From Pseudomonadales bacterium (GTDB lineage Bacteria; Pseudomonadota; Gammaproteobacteria; Pseudomonadales; Azotimanducaceae), in contig JANQPF010000003.1 in the NCBI GenBank assembly GCA_028285415.1, positions 124,001 to 188,000 of the forward strand: a stretch of DNA of 64,000 nt. The letters run 5' to 3'. A program made the translations under genes and the position numbers. Each line of letters starts with the position of its first letter. Within the stretch, counting starts at the first letter, position 1. Positions 40,935 to 50,068 of this stretch are shown in pieces. Below the pieces are notes generated by a model, which was not told the DNA's origin, did not search any database, and saw nothing but the letters and a program-made list of their open reading frames with translations.

Positions 40935-43209
40935 ATGCGAGGCCCAGCACCTCGAGCACCGGCTCCGCCACCGGTTTCACCTGCTTCTCCACGTAGTGTT
41001 CGCGATCGAGCGGATTAGCGATTTCATCGCTCAGCTCCGGACCGGCCGTTGTCATGACATAGGCGACCACGCGCGGCGGCGGTGAGCTCGATTTCTTGAC
41101 CGCCTGCACATGGGGCGGCACGTTCGTCGTATACGAGTTCACGTCTTTGCGTAAGCCCTTGCGGTAGACCAGCTTCTCATCCAGCTCACCCTGCCGCAGC
41201 GCAGCCACCACGCCGTGCAGGTAGTCGGCAACTTCATCGCCATGAAACAGTCGGGCGAAGAGGTTTCGCTGTATGTCCTTGGCAAGCTCGGTCCAGTCGC
41301 GACGAACCACCTCCATGCCTACGAACTCGATCTCGTCGCTACCCAGCCGCTGCCCTGCATAGCGCTTGCGCGCACCCTGGGAGCCGCCGCGAACCTTCGC
41401 GAGAAACAGCTGCGTGTAGAGCTTCTCGAACTCCAGCTCCAGGCGACTCTCCACGCCGGCAGTTTCCTGAAGATGAGCAGCAAGCTCTGCGTTGAATGCC
41501 GCGACGAGCTCATCCGCAACCTGTCCCGCGGCTACAGCGTCCTCCATCCCCGACGCGACGAAGACGCTGTCCGTATCACCGTAGAGCACCCGATAGCCGT
41601 TGCGTTCGAACCACTGTTTGCTCCACCCCAGAAGATAGCGCCCCTGGCTGGTGATGGCGTTGGCAATTGCCGGGTTGTAGAACCGACAGGCTGGCGTGCC
41701 CAATACGCCGTAAAACGAATTCATGAGAATCTTGATGGCTTGAGACGCAATACCGTCACCACGCGCCTTGGCGTCCGCCCGCTGTGGAAACAGCTGATCC
41801 AGCATCGCGGGCAGAATGCTGCTGCCGCGCGCAAAGCGCGTGCCGTCGTAAGTACGAATTGCGTCGACAGCTTCGCTGCCCTCGACGTAGCCGAGCGGGT
41901 CGATGTTGAAAGTGCGAATGATGCTCGGATACAGGCTCTTGAAATCGCATACCCAGACGTTGCTGTGGATACCCACATCGGGTTCGAAAACCGCGCCGCC
42001 GCCCTGCGCGATGCGCCCGGCCCCTGGCGAAGCGACGCTCGGGGCGGCAATGCCGCGCTCGTGCAGCGCGCTCAGATAGAGAAAGTCGAAGCTCGCAATA
42101 CTCGCCGCCACGCGATCCGGCGGCATGCCGGTCAGGCTGGAGCGTGCAAACGCAAGCTCGATCACGTCGAGTTTTTCGACAATATCGAGCGCCAGGCGGG
42201 CATCCGTGCGCGCATACGTCGTAAACGCATCCAGGTCATTGGCGTAGGTATCGAGAATCTCCGCCACCTTGTCGCGCCCCTCGCCGCCGAGCGTTTTACC
42301 TTCACCCAACACCTCCTGCGCCACCGCATCGAGAGAATAATCGTCCAGGCGCATGAACGCGCCGCGCAGAAGATCGAGACCATCCAGGACCAGGCGCCCG
42401 GGAATATTCGCCTGGCCACTGCCAAAGTAACCCTGAGCCGGACGGATCCGCAGGTTGCCGGGACCTCGGCCGAGCTGCAGATCGTAGCTCACTCTTCTGG
42501 CAACCCGGTCGAGCACTGCAACGTCGAAGTCGATGACGTTCCAACCGGTCAGCACGTCGACATCGAGTTCTGCCACAAGCGCCGAAAACCATTTGAGCGC
42601 CTCACGTTCCGAGGCTACGCCTGATGCGTTGGCTGGCATGTCACGCTGGGCAGGATCAACCACCACCACCTCATCCACGCCACAGCCATAACAGGCGATT
42701 GCGAGGAGTTTTTCCGCACGGGGGTCAGTCTCAATATCAAAGCTGAGCACGCGTGGCTGGATGCTGACGTCAGCGGGGCTCACCTGCGGATCGTCGAAGA
42801 CGAGATCCGTGCCGTCTCCCGAGCGCGGCTCACCGCTGATCTGAAGCCCGCCTTTGATGCCGCGGTCTATCAAGTACCGCATGGCAAAACGCACGTCAGC
42901 TTCGTAGGTTGCAACTCCCCGCGCATGCAGATCGTCGCGCACGCCCGGGGCGTCCTGGGGTACCGTCACGTCCACCCGGGACAAAGCGCCACCGGCAAAG
43001 CTCTTTCGCTCGGAGGGTCGGACGTTTGCATTGCTCACGGCATCAGAACGTTCGGCGGGTAAGTAAAAGTGGGGGATCTGGCGGAAATCGCGAACACAGA
43101 ACGTCTGCCCGTCTGTGAGACGGCCGTAGAGATGAACTACCGGAACCCGCTCCATGATCCGGTAGGTCGCCTGCAGAATAAAGCCGGTATGAAGGCGTGA
43201 CCCGGGCAT
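40891..43209 (-). CDS. polB: DNA polymerase II (family B)
   Basis: This DNA-dependent DNA polymerase with proofreading exonuclease has 772 residues from the ATG at 43209. That start is chosen because GGAAG precedes it at 5 nt; a TTG 9 codons upstream is unlikely. Exonuclease motif I is VLSFDIETDP. Polymerase motifs are A (DFKSLYPSIIRTFN), B (KILMNSFYGVLG) and C (LYGDTDSVF). The length matches E. coli Pol II (783). It takes part in translesion synthesis and replication restart, often under SOS control, but no LexA-box-like sequence was looked for exhaustively here. It overlaps the convergent desaturase by 44 bp. Confidence 0.93.
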   Translation of the reverse strand: MPGSRLHTGFILQATYRIMERVPVVHLYGRLTDGQTFCVRDFRQIPHFYLPAERSDAVSNANVRPSERKSFAGGALSRVDVTVPQDAPGVRDDLHARGVATYEADVRFAMRYLIDRGIKGGLQISGEPRSGDGTDLVFDDPQVSPADVSIQPRVLSFDIETDPRAEKLLAIACYGCGVDEVVVVDPAQRDMPANASGVASEREALKWFSALVAELDVDVLTGWNVIDFDVAVLDRVARRVSYDLQLGRGPGNLRIRPAQGYFGSGQANIPGRLVLDGLDLLRGAFMRLDDYSLDAVAQEVLGEGKTLGGEGRDKVAEILDTYANDLDAFTTYARTDARLALDIVEKLDVIELAFARSSLTGMPPDRVAASIASFDFLYLSALHERGIAAPSVASPGAGRIAQGGGAVFEPDVGIHSNVWVCDFKSLYPSIIRTFNIDPLGYVEGSEAVDAIRTYDGTRFARGSSILPAMLDQLFPQRADAKARGDGIASQAIKILMNSFYGVLGTPACRFYNPAIANAITSQGRYLLGWSKQWFERNGYRVLYGDTDSVFVASGMEDAVAAGQVADELVAAFNAELAAHLQETAGVESRLELEFEKLYTQLFLAKVRGGSQGARKRYAGQRLGSDEIEFVGMEVVRRDWTELAKDIQRNLFARLFHGDEVADYLHGVVAALRQGELDEKLVYRKGLRKDVNSYTTNVPPHVQAVKKSSSPPPRVVAYVMTTAGPELSDEIANPLDREHYVEKQVKPVAEPVLEVLGLAFNQVIGDDRQIALF

Positions 43210-43256
43210 GTAGTCTTCCGCCGAAGGTTTCACCAAGTGTCACACTAGCTTACGCC

Positions 43257-44402
43257 ATGAAGAAAGTACTTATCTATGGACTGCTGCTTCTCGTCATCGT
43301 TGCCGCCTTTGGCGTCCCCTACGTGGTGGAAGACCAGATGAACGTCGTGCAGCGCGACAACGTCTGGCCCGTCACCGAACGCGCGCGCAATCTGCACGCC
43401 ACTCTACGGATTGCGGACCTTCACGCTGATACCCTGCTCTGGTCACGCGACTTCGACGACGCCAGCAGCATCGGGCACGTGGACCTGCCGAGGCTCATCG
43501 AAGGCGGGGTAACGCTGCAGGTCCTGGCTGCGGTCACAAAGTCTCCGGCCGGTCAGAACTACGAATCCAACGCAACGGATACCCGCGACAACATCACGCT
43601 GCTCACCGTCGCGCAGCGCTGGCCGGTGCGCACCTGGGGTAGCCTCCTGGAACGTGCGCTCTACCAGAGCGAGCGGCTGCACGAGATCGAAGCGGCCAAC
43701 GACCGGCTCGTCATCATCCGCAGCGCTGCGGATCTCGACGGGCATCTGGCTGCCTCAGCGGACCGTGTTGCCGCGCTGCTGGCTGCGGAGGGTGCACACC
43801 CGCTCGAAGGTGATATCGACAATCTCGAGCGGCTCTGGGATGCAGGCTATCGCATGCTCGGCCTGCACCACTTTTTCGACAATCGCCTTGGCGGTTCGCT
43901 GCACGGTCAGAGCGGCGCTGGTCTGACCCCCTTCGGCCAGGAGGTGGTCGCCACTGCAGTCGACATGGGATTCATCATCGACTTGGCGCACTCATCCTCC
44001 GCGGTGGTCGACGATGTTCTCGCGTTGAGCGACAAACCCGTGGTGGTGTCGCATACCGGCATTCACGGCACCTGCGCGAGCCCCCGCAACATCGCGGATG
44101 AGCAGATGCAGCGCATCGCAGCGGCCGGGGGGCTCGTTGGCATCGGTTACTGGGACGCCGTCTGCGACATCACGCCGCGAGGCGTGGCCAGAACGATCGC
44201 CTATGCCGTGGATCTTCTGGGCGACGATCACGTGGCACTGGGTTCGGACTTTGACGGCTCGACCACCGTGACTTTCGATACAGCAGAGCTTGCGGTGCTG
44301 ACCCAGGCGCTGCTCGATGCCGAGCTCGATGAGGCGACCGTACGCAAAGTCATGGGGGAAAATCAGCTGGCCTTTCTCACCAAACATCTGCCCGCGGACT
44401 GA
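43257..44402 (+). CDS. Membrane dipeptidase (peptidase M19)
   Basis: The enzyme has 381 residues. One N-terminal helix (about 3-22) anchors or exports the protein, followed by the renal-dipeptidase barrel: DLHADTLLW (H-x-D), a bridging Glu later, VVSHTGIHGTC with a metal His, and the family end LGSDFDGSTTV with Asp. It is a zinc enzyme that hydrolyses dipeptides, including D-containing or dehydro-dipeptides, at the cell surface. Its start ATG is 47 bp from the divergent polB start. It is followed 4 bp later by slyX. Confidence 0.85.
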   Translation: MKKVLIYGLLLLVIVAAFGVPYVVEDQMNVVQRDNVWPVTERARNLHATLRIADLHADTLLWSRDFDDASSIGHVDLPRLIEGGVTLQVLAAVTKSPAGQNYESNATDTRDNITLLTVAQRWPVRTWGSLLERALYQSERLHEIEAANDRLVIIRSAADLDGHLAASADRVAALLAAEGAHPLEGDIDNLERLWDAGYRMLGLHHFFDNRLGGSLHGQSGAGLTPFGQEVVATAVDMGFIIDLAHSSSAVVDDVLALSDKPVVVSHTGIHGTCASPRNIADEQMQRIAAAGGLVGIGYWDAVCDITPRGVARTIAYAVDLLGDDHVALGSDFDGSTTVTFDTAELAVLTQALLDAELDEATVRKVMGENQLAFLTKHLPAD

Positions 44403-44406
44403 TTTC

Positions 44407-44625
44407 ATGTATTCCATCGACGAACTCGCCGAACGCATTGCCGACCTCGAAGCCCGTCTGGAGTTTCAGGACGAGACCATCGCACGCTTGAACGACGAGC
44501 TGGTGGTGCACCAGCAACGCTACTTCGAGCTCAATAAGAAGGTGGCGTACCTAACCGATCAGCTCGAGAACAAAGCGGCGGATATGGCGGACCCGAAGGA
44601 CGAACCACCGCCACCCCACTACTGA
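44407..44625 (+). CDS. slyX: SlyX family protein
   Basis: The protein has 72 residues and is a short coiled coil (LAERIADLEARLEFQDETIARL...) ending in the family-typical PPPPHY tail. SlyX was named from the fkpA-slyX-slyD locus; its function remains unknown despite wide distribution in gammaproteobacteria. The start ATG is 4 bp after the dipeptidase stop. The C-terminal codons overlap the convergent DUF938 methyltransferase by 7 bp. Confidence 0.85.
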   Translation: MYSIDELAERIADLEARLEFQDETIARLNDELVVHQQRYFELNKKVAYLTDQLENKAADMADPKDEPPPPHY

Positions 44626-45212
44626 CGCACAAACACCAGCGACAAATTGTTGGCCGGCATGGCAATTTGTTCGAGGCAGGCAAACCCGCTGTCCGCCGCC
44701 GCTTTGATGACCTGCTCGGCGTCACGAATCCCCCATGTCGAATCCTGCCCGCGCAGGCTCGCGTCGAACGCTACGTTTCCTTCGGAAGTGTGTTTACCCT
44801 CGCGCATGAACGGACCGTAGACGTGGAGGATCCCGCCGCTCCGGCAGACACCCGCGGCACCCTGGCAGAGCGCCTGCACGGTTTCGGGCGGAGATATGTG
44901 CAGCAGGTTGGCAACAATCACCGCGTCGACTTCGAGATCCGGCCACGTCCCAATGACATCGATGATCAGCGGCGCGGCAACGTTGGGTCGCTTGAGTCCC
45001 GCAAGACCCCGACCGAGCGTTGCCAGCGTCTCCGCGTCCTTTTCCGAGGGAATCCAATGACACTCGGCCAGCTCACCGGCGAAGTAGTTCACATGCTGGC
45101 CTGTGCCGCTTGCGATCTCGAGTACCGTTGCCGCCTGTGACAGGTATGTACGCAGCACCTCGAGAATGGGCTGGCGGTTGCGCTCCGCCGCCGGCGCAAA
45201 AGGTCGTGTCAC
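44619..45212 (-). CDS. DUF938-family SAM-dependent methyltransferase
   Basis: The protein has 197 residues. The family begins with RPFAPAAERNRQPILEVL and shows the SAM-binding loop EIASGTGQHVNYFA, then HWIPSEKDAE and VANLLHISPP; these are the standard DUF938 landmarks. The methyl acceptor is unknown. The start is a GTG at 45212, 2 bp after the amidase stop; the upstream extension of the ORF lies inside the amidase gene and is not family-like. Codon overlap with slyX at the 3' end makes the terminators of both genes overlap. Confidence 0.87.
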   Translation of the reverse strand: MTRPFAPAAERNRQPILEVLRTYLSQAATVLEIASGTGQHVNYFAGELAECHWIPSEKDAETLATLGRGLAGLKRPNVAAPLIIDVIGTWPDLEVDAVIVANLLHISPPETVQALCQGAAGVCRSGGILHVYGPFMREGKHTSEGNVAFDASLRGQDSTWGIRDAEQVIKAAADSGFACLEQIAMPANNLSLVFVRQ

Positions 45213-45214
45213 GG

Positions 45215-46756
45215 CTACGGCGTGCTTGCGGGTGGACGGCGCACCCCGAGGATCGATTCCACCGTCCAGGCGAGGTCGAGGAGCTTCTGCTCGGACCAAC
45301 GCTCGGCGAGCAACTCGAGACCCACCGGCATCCCGTCCAGGAATCCTGCAGGGACGCTGATGGCGGGCAATCCGGAGTTGGCGGCAAGGCGGCAGTTGGT
45401 CCCCATCTGTTCCCGTCCACGCTCGTCGGCAATCCGGCGAATCGTCGGGTAGGCCAGGGCATCCAGTCCGTGCTCCGCCATGAGGATCAGAAGGGCCCGC
45501 CGCACAACCCGCCTCTGGGCAAGCTCCTCCAGATAAGCGGCGCGCGATCCTTCATTCATTCCAGCGGAAGCCTCGAGGGAGGGTTTGACGTTCGGATGGG
45601 CTCGTCCATCCGCAAGCATAGCGCCGAGATCCGCGAAGCCAAGCCCGGGATTGGCGGCGAGATAGGTATTGATATCGGTCTTGAAGTCGTGAATCAGCAC
45701 AAAGTGGCCGTTCAACGGGCGGTTGAGCGCTTCGTTGACAGCCGGTGAAGGAAGCTCTGTGATCTGCCAGCCGCGCGCGTCAGCCATCTGCGCGAGCGCG
45801 TCTGCAATCACCCCGGCAACGGCTTCGTCGCCGCTCTCCTGCACCATCCAGTCTGTGAGGACGCCAATGCGGGCGCCGGGTCTGAGGCTCAGGTTTGCCA
45901 GATAGTTGGTCTCATGACCGTGCGCCTCCGCGGTCTGCGGATCGCCCGCGTCAAAGCCCACGGTGGCGTCGAGCACAATCACCAGGTCCCGCACCGATCT
46001 CGCCAGCGGTCCGCCGATGTCCTGGGTGGACGACAGCGGCACAATGCCACGCCGGCTCGCCAAACCCTGGGTGCCACGCAGGCCCACCAGGTTGTTGTGC
46101 GCCGAAGGAATACGGATTGAGCCACACGTATCGCTTCCCATGCCCACGGTGGCGAAGTTGGCGGCTACCGCAGCGCCCGTACCACCGCTGGAGCCGCCGG
46201 GATTGCGGGAGAGATCGTAGGGATTTTTCGTCTCACCAAAGTTCGATCCGACGGTAGTAATCCCGTAGGCAAACTCATGCATGGTGGCCTTGCCGATAAT
46301 CACGGCACCCGCATTTTTCAGACGCGCGACAAGCTCCGCATCGCGGGGTGGGGCGTGCCCGTCGAAGAGCACCGATCCGGCTGTCGTCGGCATCCCCATG
46401 GTTTCATAGTTGTCTTTGACGATCACCGGGATGCCGTGCAGCAGCGAACGCGGGCCCTGCTGCGCACGCTCTGTATCGAGCGCCCGGGCATCTGCCAGCG
46501 CGCTCTCGTTGATCACCTGCACCGCATTCAACGCCGGGCCGCTCTTGTCGTAGCGAGCGATTCGCTCGAGGTGATATTCGGCAAGGTCCGCCGCGCTCAG
46601 CTTGCCGCTCTGCATCATCGCGTGCAGCGTCTCGATGGACGCGTCCAGCAAAGGCTCCGTCATGGCTGTCTCTGTCTGCTGTTCCAAATCCGCTTCCGCG
46701 CAGGCGCCGCTCAACAGCACGCACAGCACGGTAAGCCCGGCTCTCCACACGGTCAT
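45215..46756 (-). CDS. Exported amidase (amidase-signature family)
   Basis: This Ser-cisSer-Lys amidohydrolase has 513 residues. The N-terminus is a signal, with LLSGACAE suggesting a lipoprotein (not a perfect lipobox). The catalytic Lys is in PVIVKDNYETMG, the cis-Ser in NPGGSSGGTGAA and the nucleophile Ser in MGSDTCGSIRIPS. Related proteins range from GatA to fatty-acid amide and peptide amidases; the export signal argues against tRNA transamidation. The DUF938 gene starts 2 bp after its stop, and the MFS gene lies divergently 67 bp upstream. Confidence 0.88.
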   Translation of the reverse strand: MTVWRAGLTVLCVLLSGACAEADLEQQTETAMTEPLLDASIETLHAMMQSGKLSAADLAEYHLERIARYDKSGPALNAVQVINESALADARALDTERAQQGPRSLLHGIPVIVKDNYETMGMPTTAGSVLFDGHAPPRDAELVARLKNAGAVIIGKATMHEFAYGITTVGSNFGETKNPYDLSRNPGGSSGGTGAAVAANFATVGMGSDTCGSIRIPSAHNNLVGLRGTQGLASRRGIVPLSSTQDIGGPLARSVRDLVIVLDATVGFDAGDPQTAEAHGHETNYLANLSLRPGARIGVLTDWMVQESGDEAVAGVIADALAQMADARGWQITELPSPAVNEALNRPLNGHFVLIHDFKTDINTYLAANPGLGFADLGAMLADGRAHPNVKPSLEASAGMNEGSRAAYLEELAQRRVVRRALLILMAEHGLDALAYPTIRRIADERGREQMGTNCRLAANSGLPAISVPAGFLDGMPVGLELLAERWSEQKLLDLAWTVESILGVRRPPASTP

Positions 46757-46823
46757 GACCCGTCCCTCCTGCAGCTCAAGTTACCACTTGTTGGCGCACG
46801 ATGGCGCGTGGTATTTGTGTTCA

Positions 46824-48062
46824 ATGAGCACCCTCGTGCAACACATCCTGCAGCGATACCCGGCACTCTCCTTCCGCCTTTATCGGCGCTACTGGTTTGC
46901 GTCGTTTGCATCGGTCGGCGCCACACAGCTCATTGCGCTCGGTCAGGGCTGGCTCATTTTCGAGCTGACGGGCTCAGCGCTGCAGCTCGGGGTGCTGGGC
47001 GCCGCGGCCTCTCTGCCGAACATTGCGATGACACTCTTTGGCGGCGTGGTTGCGGACCGTTTCGACAAGCGTCAGATTCTCCGCGCAACCTCACTCTCGA
47101 TCACGCTCCTGCTTGCTGTTCTCGCGTGGCTGGATTTTTCCGAGCAGGTCGAGGTCTGGCACGTCATCACCATTGCCGCAACGTTCTCTGCGATCACCGG
47201 CCTCGACTGGCCAACCCGGGTTGCCATCTACCCGCATCTGGTCGAGCGCAGCGCGTTCATGAGCGCCGTGGCCCTCAATTCGTTCATCTGGCAGGCAACC
47301 CGCATGGCCATTCCGGCGCTCGGCGGCGTCATCATGTACCTCGCCGATACCTGGTTGATCTTCGCCATGGCGGCGGCGGGTTTCTTCACGATGTTTGTCG
47401 TGATCTCAGGCATTCACGTCAAGTTGCCCGAGCCTACTGAAAGCTCACCGCTGCAACAGCTGTTGGAAGGGCTTGCCTACATCTGGCAGAGCCCCCTGTT
47501 CAAGTGGCTCCTGCTGTTGACGTTTGTCGGTATGTTTTTCTCACAGTCCTACGTCCAGATCCTGCCGGTATTCGTCGGCGCAATCGGAAAGGCGGAACAG
47601 GCTTTCGGTTACCTCCTCTCGGCAGGAGGTTTGGGGAGCATCGTCGGCACGTTGTTGATTGGCTCCATTGCCGCGCATCGGCCGATTGGTCACTACATGT
47701 TTCTCGGCGCGGCGAGCTCTGTGGTCGCGTTGGCAGGCTTCGTCTTTGTCGCGCAGGCTGGCTGGTTCACCGGAGCGCTCATCATGGTTTTCCTTGCCGC
47801 TGCCTGCAGCTCCGTCTACATGATCATTTCGATGACGATCCTGCAGATGCGCGTACCCGACGAGCTGCGAGGTCGCGTGATGGGCATACACACGATCGGC
47901 TACAGCCTGGTTCCGTTGGGTGGTCTGTTTCTGGGTGCACTTGCCGAGCAAACGGGTGCCGGGGCGGCGGTGCTTTACGGCGGTGCTATCTATCTTGTGG
48001 TGCTGGCCGGCGTCTGGGTCACCAAAACCAACCTGCGAACGATCAGGAACGAACCCGCCTAG
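46824..48062 (+). CDS. MFS transporter (MFS_3, EntS-like exporter type)
   Basis: This 12-helix transporter has 412 residues. The opening YWFASFASVGATQLIALGQGWLIFELTGSA, the loop VVADRFDKRQILRATS and DLPTR-like GLDWPTRVAIYPHLVER are typical of the EntS/macrolide-efflux branch of MFS, usually exporting small molecules. The start ATG at 46824 is chosen because the first helix begins about 20 codons later; the longer ORF overlaps the divergent amidase. No substrate can be inferred. It is convergent with the coiled-coil gene, overlapping it by 4 bp. Confidence 0.82.
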   Translation: MSTLVQHILQRYPALSFRLYRRYWFASFASVGATQLIALGQGWLIFELTGSALQLGVLGAAASLPNIAMTLFGGVVADRFDKRQILRATSLSITLLLAVLAWLDFSEQVEVWHVITIAATFSAITGLDWPTRVAIYPHLVERSAFMSAVALNSFIWQATRMAIPALGGVIMYLADTWLIFAMAAAGFFTMFVVISGIHVKLPEPTESSPLQQLLEGLAYIWQSPLFKWLLLLTFVGMFFSQSYVQILPVFVGAIGKAEQAFGYLLSAGGLGSIVGTLLIGSIAAHRPIGHYMFLGAASSVVALAGFVFVAQAGWFTGALIMVFLAAACSSVYMIISMTILQMRVPDELRGRVMGIHTIGYSLVPLGGLFLGALAEQTGAGAAVLYGGAIYLVVLAGVWVTKTNLRTIRNEPA

Positions 48063-48739
48063 CCAGCAGCGGTGCGTTGGCTGCGGGCAAGCTCGAGCTG
48101 CTGGTGTAACACCTGCAGCGACTTGTTCTGCAGTTCCCGTTCGCGTTCGAGTTCCGTGACCTTACCCTGCTCGTGAGCAAGCTCTGACTGCAGCCGCGCA
48201 AGCTCGCGTTCGGCGTTTTTGAGTTTCGCGCGCAGGCTGTCCATCTCCACCTGCATCATCGTCTCGTCGGCGTCCACCGCCGCAAGCTTCGGACGATCCG
48301 CCAGCTGCGATTTGAGGCGGGCAATCTCGGAAGAGAGCTCGGTAATGAGCGTATTGGTATCACCCGACTGGTCCATATCCTCAACGTCGAAGCCACCGCC
48401 ACCTTCTGCAATCTGCTGCGCATCAGCGGTTTGCTGCAGACGCCGCGTCTCGCGCTCCTGTTCACGCAGCTTCTGCTCCATTGCCCGGGCTTCCTGGGTC
48501 TGCTCGTTCAGCTGCGTCTTGGCTTCCGCCATCTGTTCCTTCAGCTTCGTAATCTGCTCGTCACGCCCGCGCAGGAGAGATTCGAGCTGCGGCAGTTTCG
48601 CCTTGGCGTCGTTCACGGCCCGCGCTGCATTTTCATCGGTCTTCTGCGCCTGCAGGTTGCGTATGAGCCAACCTGCCGCACCACCAATCAGCGCTGCAAG
48701 CAGCAGGTAGACGAAGATTTTGAAGATCAGGAATATCAT
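48059..48739 (-). CDS. Membrane-anchored coiled-coil protein
   Basis: The protein has 226 residues. One N-terminal helix with a Gly zipper (IFVYLLLAALIGGAAGWLI) is followed by two long coiled-coil stretches (about 40-115 and 140-222) split by a Gly-rich linker. It is probably an inner-membrane protein with a periplasmic or cytoplasmic rod, and no catalytic motif is visible. Its ATG overlaps the OmpA-domain gene stop as ATGA, so it is coupled to a peptidoglycan-binding protein. A structural role across the envelope is plausible but unproven. Confidence 0.7.
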   Translation of the reverse strand: MIFLIFKIFVYLLLAALIGGAAGWLIRNLQAQKTDENAARAVNDAKAKLPQLESLLRGRDEQITKLKEQMAEAKTQLNEQTQEARAMEQKLREQERETRRLQQTADAQQIAEGGGGFDVEDMDQSGDTNTLITELSSEIARLKSQLADRPKLAAVDADETMMQVEMDSLRAKLKNAERELARLQSELAHEQGKVTELERERELQNKSLQVLHQQLELARSQRTAAG

Positions 48740-49404
48740 GCGGTTCCTCCGAGAACGCGAAATTCGATACGCCGGTTGAGTTTGCGCCCGGCATCCGTGC
48801 CGTTTTGCGCGATGGGTTGAGTCTCGCCGTAGCCAACGGCGCGCAGTTTCTGCGGGTCCACCCCGTGGCGGACCATGTGCCTGGCAACCGCGTCAGCGCG
48901 TCGCTGACTGAGCCGCAGGTTGATCTCAGCGTCACCTCGATCGTCGGTGTGCCCGGCGATCTCCACCGGGGTGTCGCAGGTGCGTACGATCATGGCAAGC
49001 ATGCCGAGCGCGTGATAGCTCGACTCGGCAACGTCGGCTTTGCCGGATTTGAAGTTGATCGGTTCTCTGGCGAGATAGTCGCTCATCTCCTGCTGGCAGG
49101 TACCGGCAGCACCGATCACGTTGATCTCGTTGACCACGCTGGTGACTCCCGAGACGCCGCGCGCACGGGCTTCCGCCTGCCGTTTGGCCGGCACGTCCGG
49201 CGCCGAGCCGGATAGCACGACGGACTGCCCGTTGACTTCGACGCTCGACCAGTAGAGGTCGGGTGTGTCGACGGCTTCCGTCACGTCGGCGCCAATGGCG
49301 TTTTCGATGGCTGACGCTTCAGTAAACACGCAAATAAAAAACAGACACAGCAACAGCGTGCCCGCCCCGGTGAGGATTTCAAACTGTGAGAATCGAAAGT
49401 CCAT
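48736..49404 (-). CDS. OmpA-domain protein with BON-like segment
   Basis: The protein has 222 residues. After an N-terminal helix (about 10-28), a BON-like stretch (SVVLSGSAPDVPAKRQAEARARGVSGVTSVVNEINV) precedes the OmpA peptidoglycan-binding domain with INFKSGKADV, EIAGHTDDRGD, LSQRRADAVARHMV and VGYGETQPI, keeping the Asp and Arg that bind diaminopimelate. It probably ties the inner membrane to the cell wall. The coupled coiled-coil gene downstream suggests a two-protein envelope assembly. It is transcribed away from the cupin gene. Confidence 0.82.
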   Translation of the reverse strand: MDFRFSQFEILTGAGTLLLCLFFICVFTEASAIENAIGADVTEAVDTPDLYWSSVEVNGQSVVLSGSAPDVPAKRQAEARARGVSGVTSVVNEINVIGAAGTCQQEMSDYLAREPINFKSGKADVAESSYHALGMLAMIVRTCDTPVEIAGHTDDRGDAEINLRLSQRRADAVARHMVRHGVDPQKLRAVGYGETQPIAQNGTDAGRKLNRRIEFRVLGGTA

Positions 49405-49530
49405 TTACTCGATCAAGTTCTCCAAGCGCCTCATTGTCCCCTCAAAGGCGGGGGCAATGGTGGGAACCACGTCTCATTTGACCCGGGCACGGCTTCACAG
49501 CAGGCTTAAGGAAACGGAGGAGCACGGAAC

Positions 49531-49851
49531 ATGACTGCAGACGACAATCCCATTGCCACCGAAGTGATCTTCGAGGACGACGAAGTGCGCGTCTGGAACC
49601 AGGTAATCGGCGCTGGTGACACCCTCGGCCGCCACACTCACGAACACGACTACTTCCTGGTCACGATACGCGGCGACGGCCCAATCGACGTTGAGTTTCA
49701 TGAAGGCAGCGGCGGCCCGCTCGGCGAGCACTTCCAGTTTGAAGCCAAGCGCGGTGATGCCGCCTTCATCAAGAGAGGGCACGTGGAGACGGCACACAAT
49801 ACGGGCGGTGAATACCGGGCCATTCTCGTCGAGTTGAAGCGCGACGCCTGA
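49531..49851 (+). CDS. Small cupin-domain protein
   Basis: The protein has 106 residues and is a single cupin barrel: GDTLGRHTHEHDYFLVTI holds the His-x-His-x-(x)-Glu-type metal site (here HTHEHD), and HVETAHNTGGEYRAI supplies the second-motif His. Single-domain cupins are dioxygenases, isomerases or sensors; no function can be named. The start ATG follows GGAGG at about 10 nt. It is convergent with the TonB operon, and the repeat array fills the 217-bp gap between them. Confidence 0.75.
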   Translation: MTADDNPIATEVIFEDDEVRVWNQVIGAGDTLGRHTHEHDYFLVTIRGDGPIDVEFHEGSGGPLGEHFQFEAKRGDAAFIKRGHVETAHNTGGEYRAILVELKRDA

Positions 49852-49862
49852 TCGAAGTCGGA

Positions 49863-50036
49863 CCCGGGGCCCTCGATTTAGAAGGCCGGCCCCGGGATCT
49901 CGCCCGGGCCCTCTATTGAAAAAAAAGCCGGTCCCGGGATGACGCCCGGGCCCTCTAACTAAGAAAGCCGGCCCCGGGCTTTCGCCCGGGTCCTCTATTC
50001 AAAAAGGCCGGTCCCGGGCGTTCGCCCGGGCCCGGC
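49863..50036 (-). repeat. Array of four tandem hairpin repeats (40-42 bp), terminator-like
   Basis: Units begin with GCCGG at 49885, 49927, 49967 and 50007 (periods 42, 40, 40), and a degenerate half unit lies at 49863-49880. Each contains CCCGGG, a 4-6 nt spacer and CCCGGG, giving a 9-bp stem with one mismatch at the third pair. Read leftward (the TonB operon's direction) the second unit's hairpin is followed by eight T, and the fourth by five T, as in intrinsic terminators. The 217-bp gap between the cupin and TonB genes holds nothing else recognised. Confidence 0.75.
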
Positions 50037-50068
50037 AAGGCCGCTCGGAAAATTCTTGTCGCCGGTTC

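Noticed and set aside
49863-50036. The repeats as a CRISPR array
   Set aside because: Units are near identical throughout with only 4-6 variable bases between the palindromic arms, there are no unique 30-bp spacers and no cas genes are nearby.
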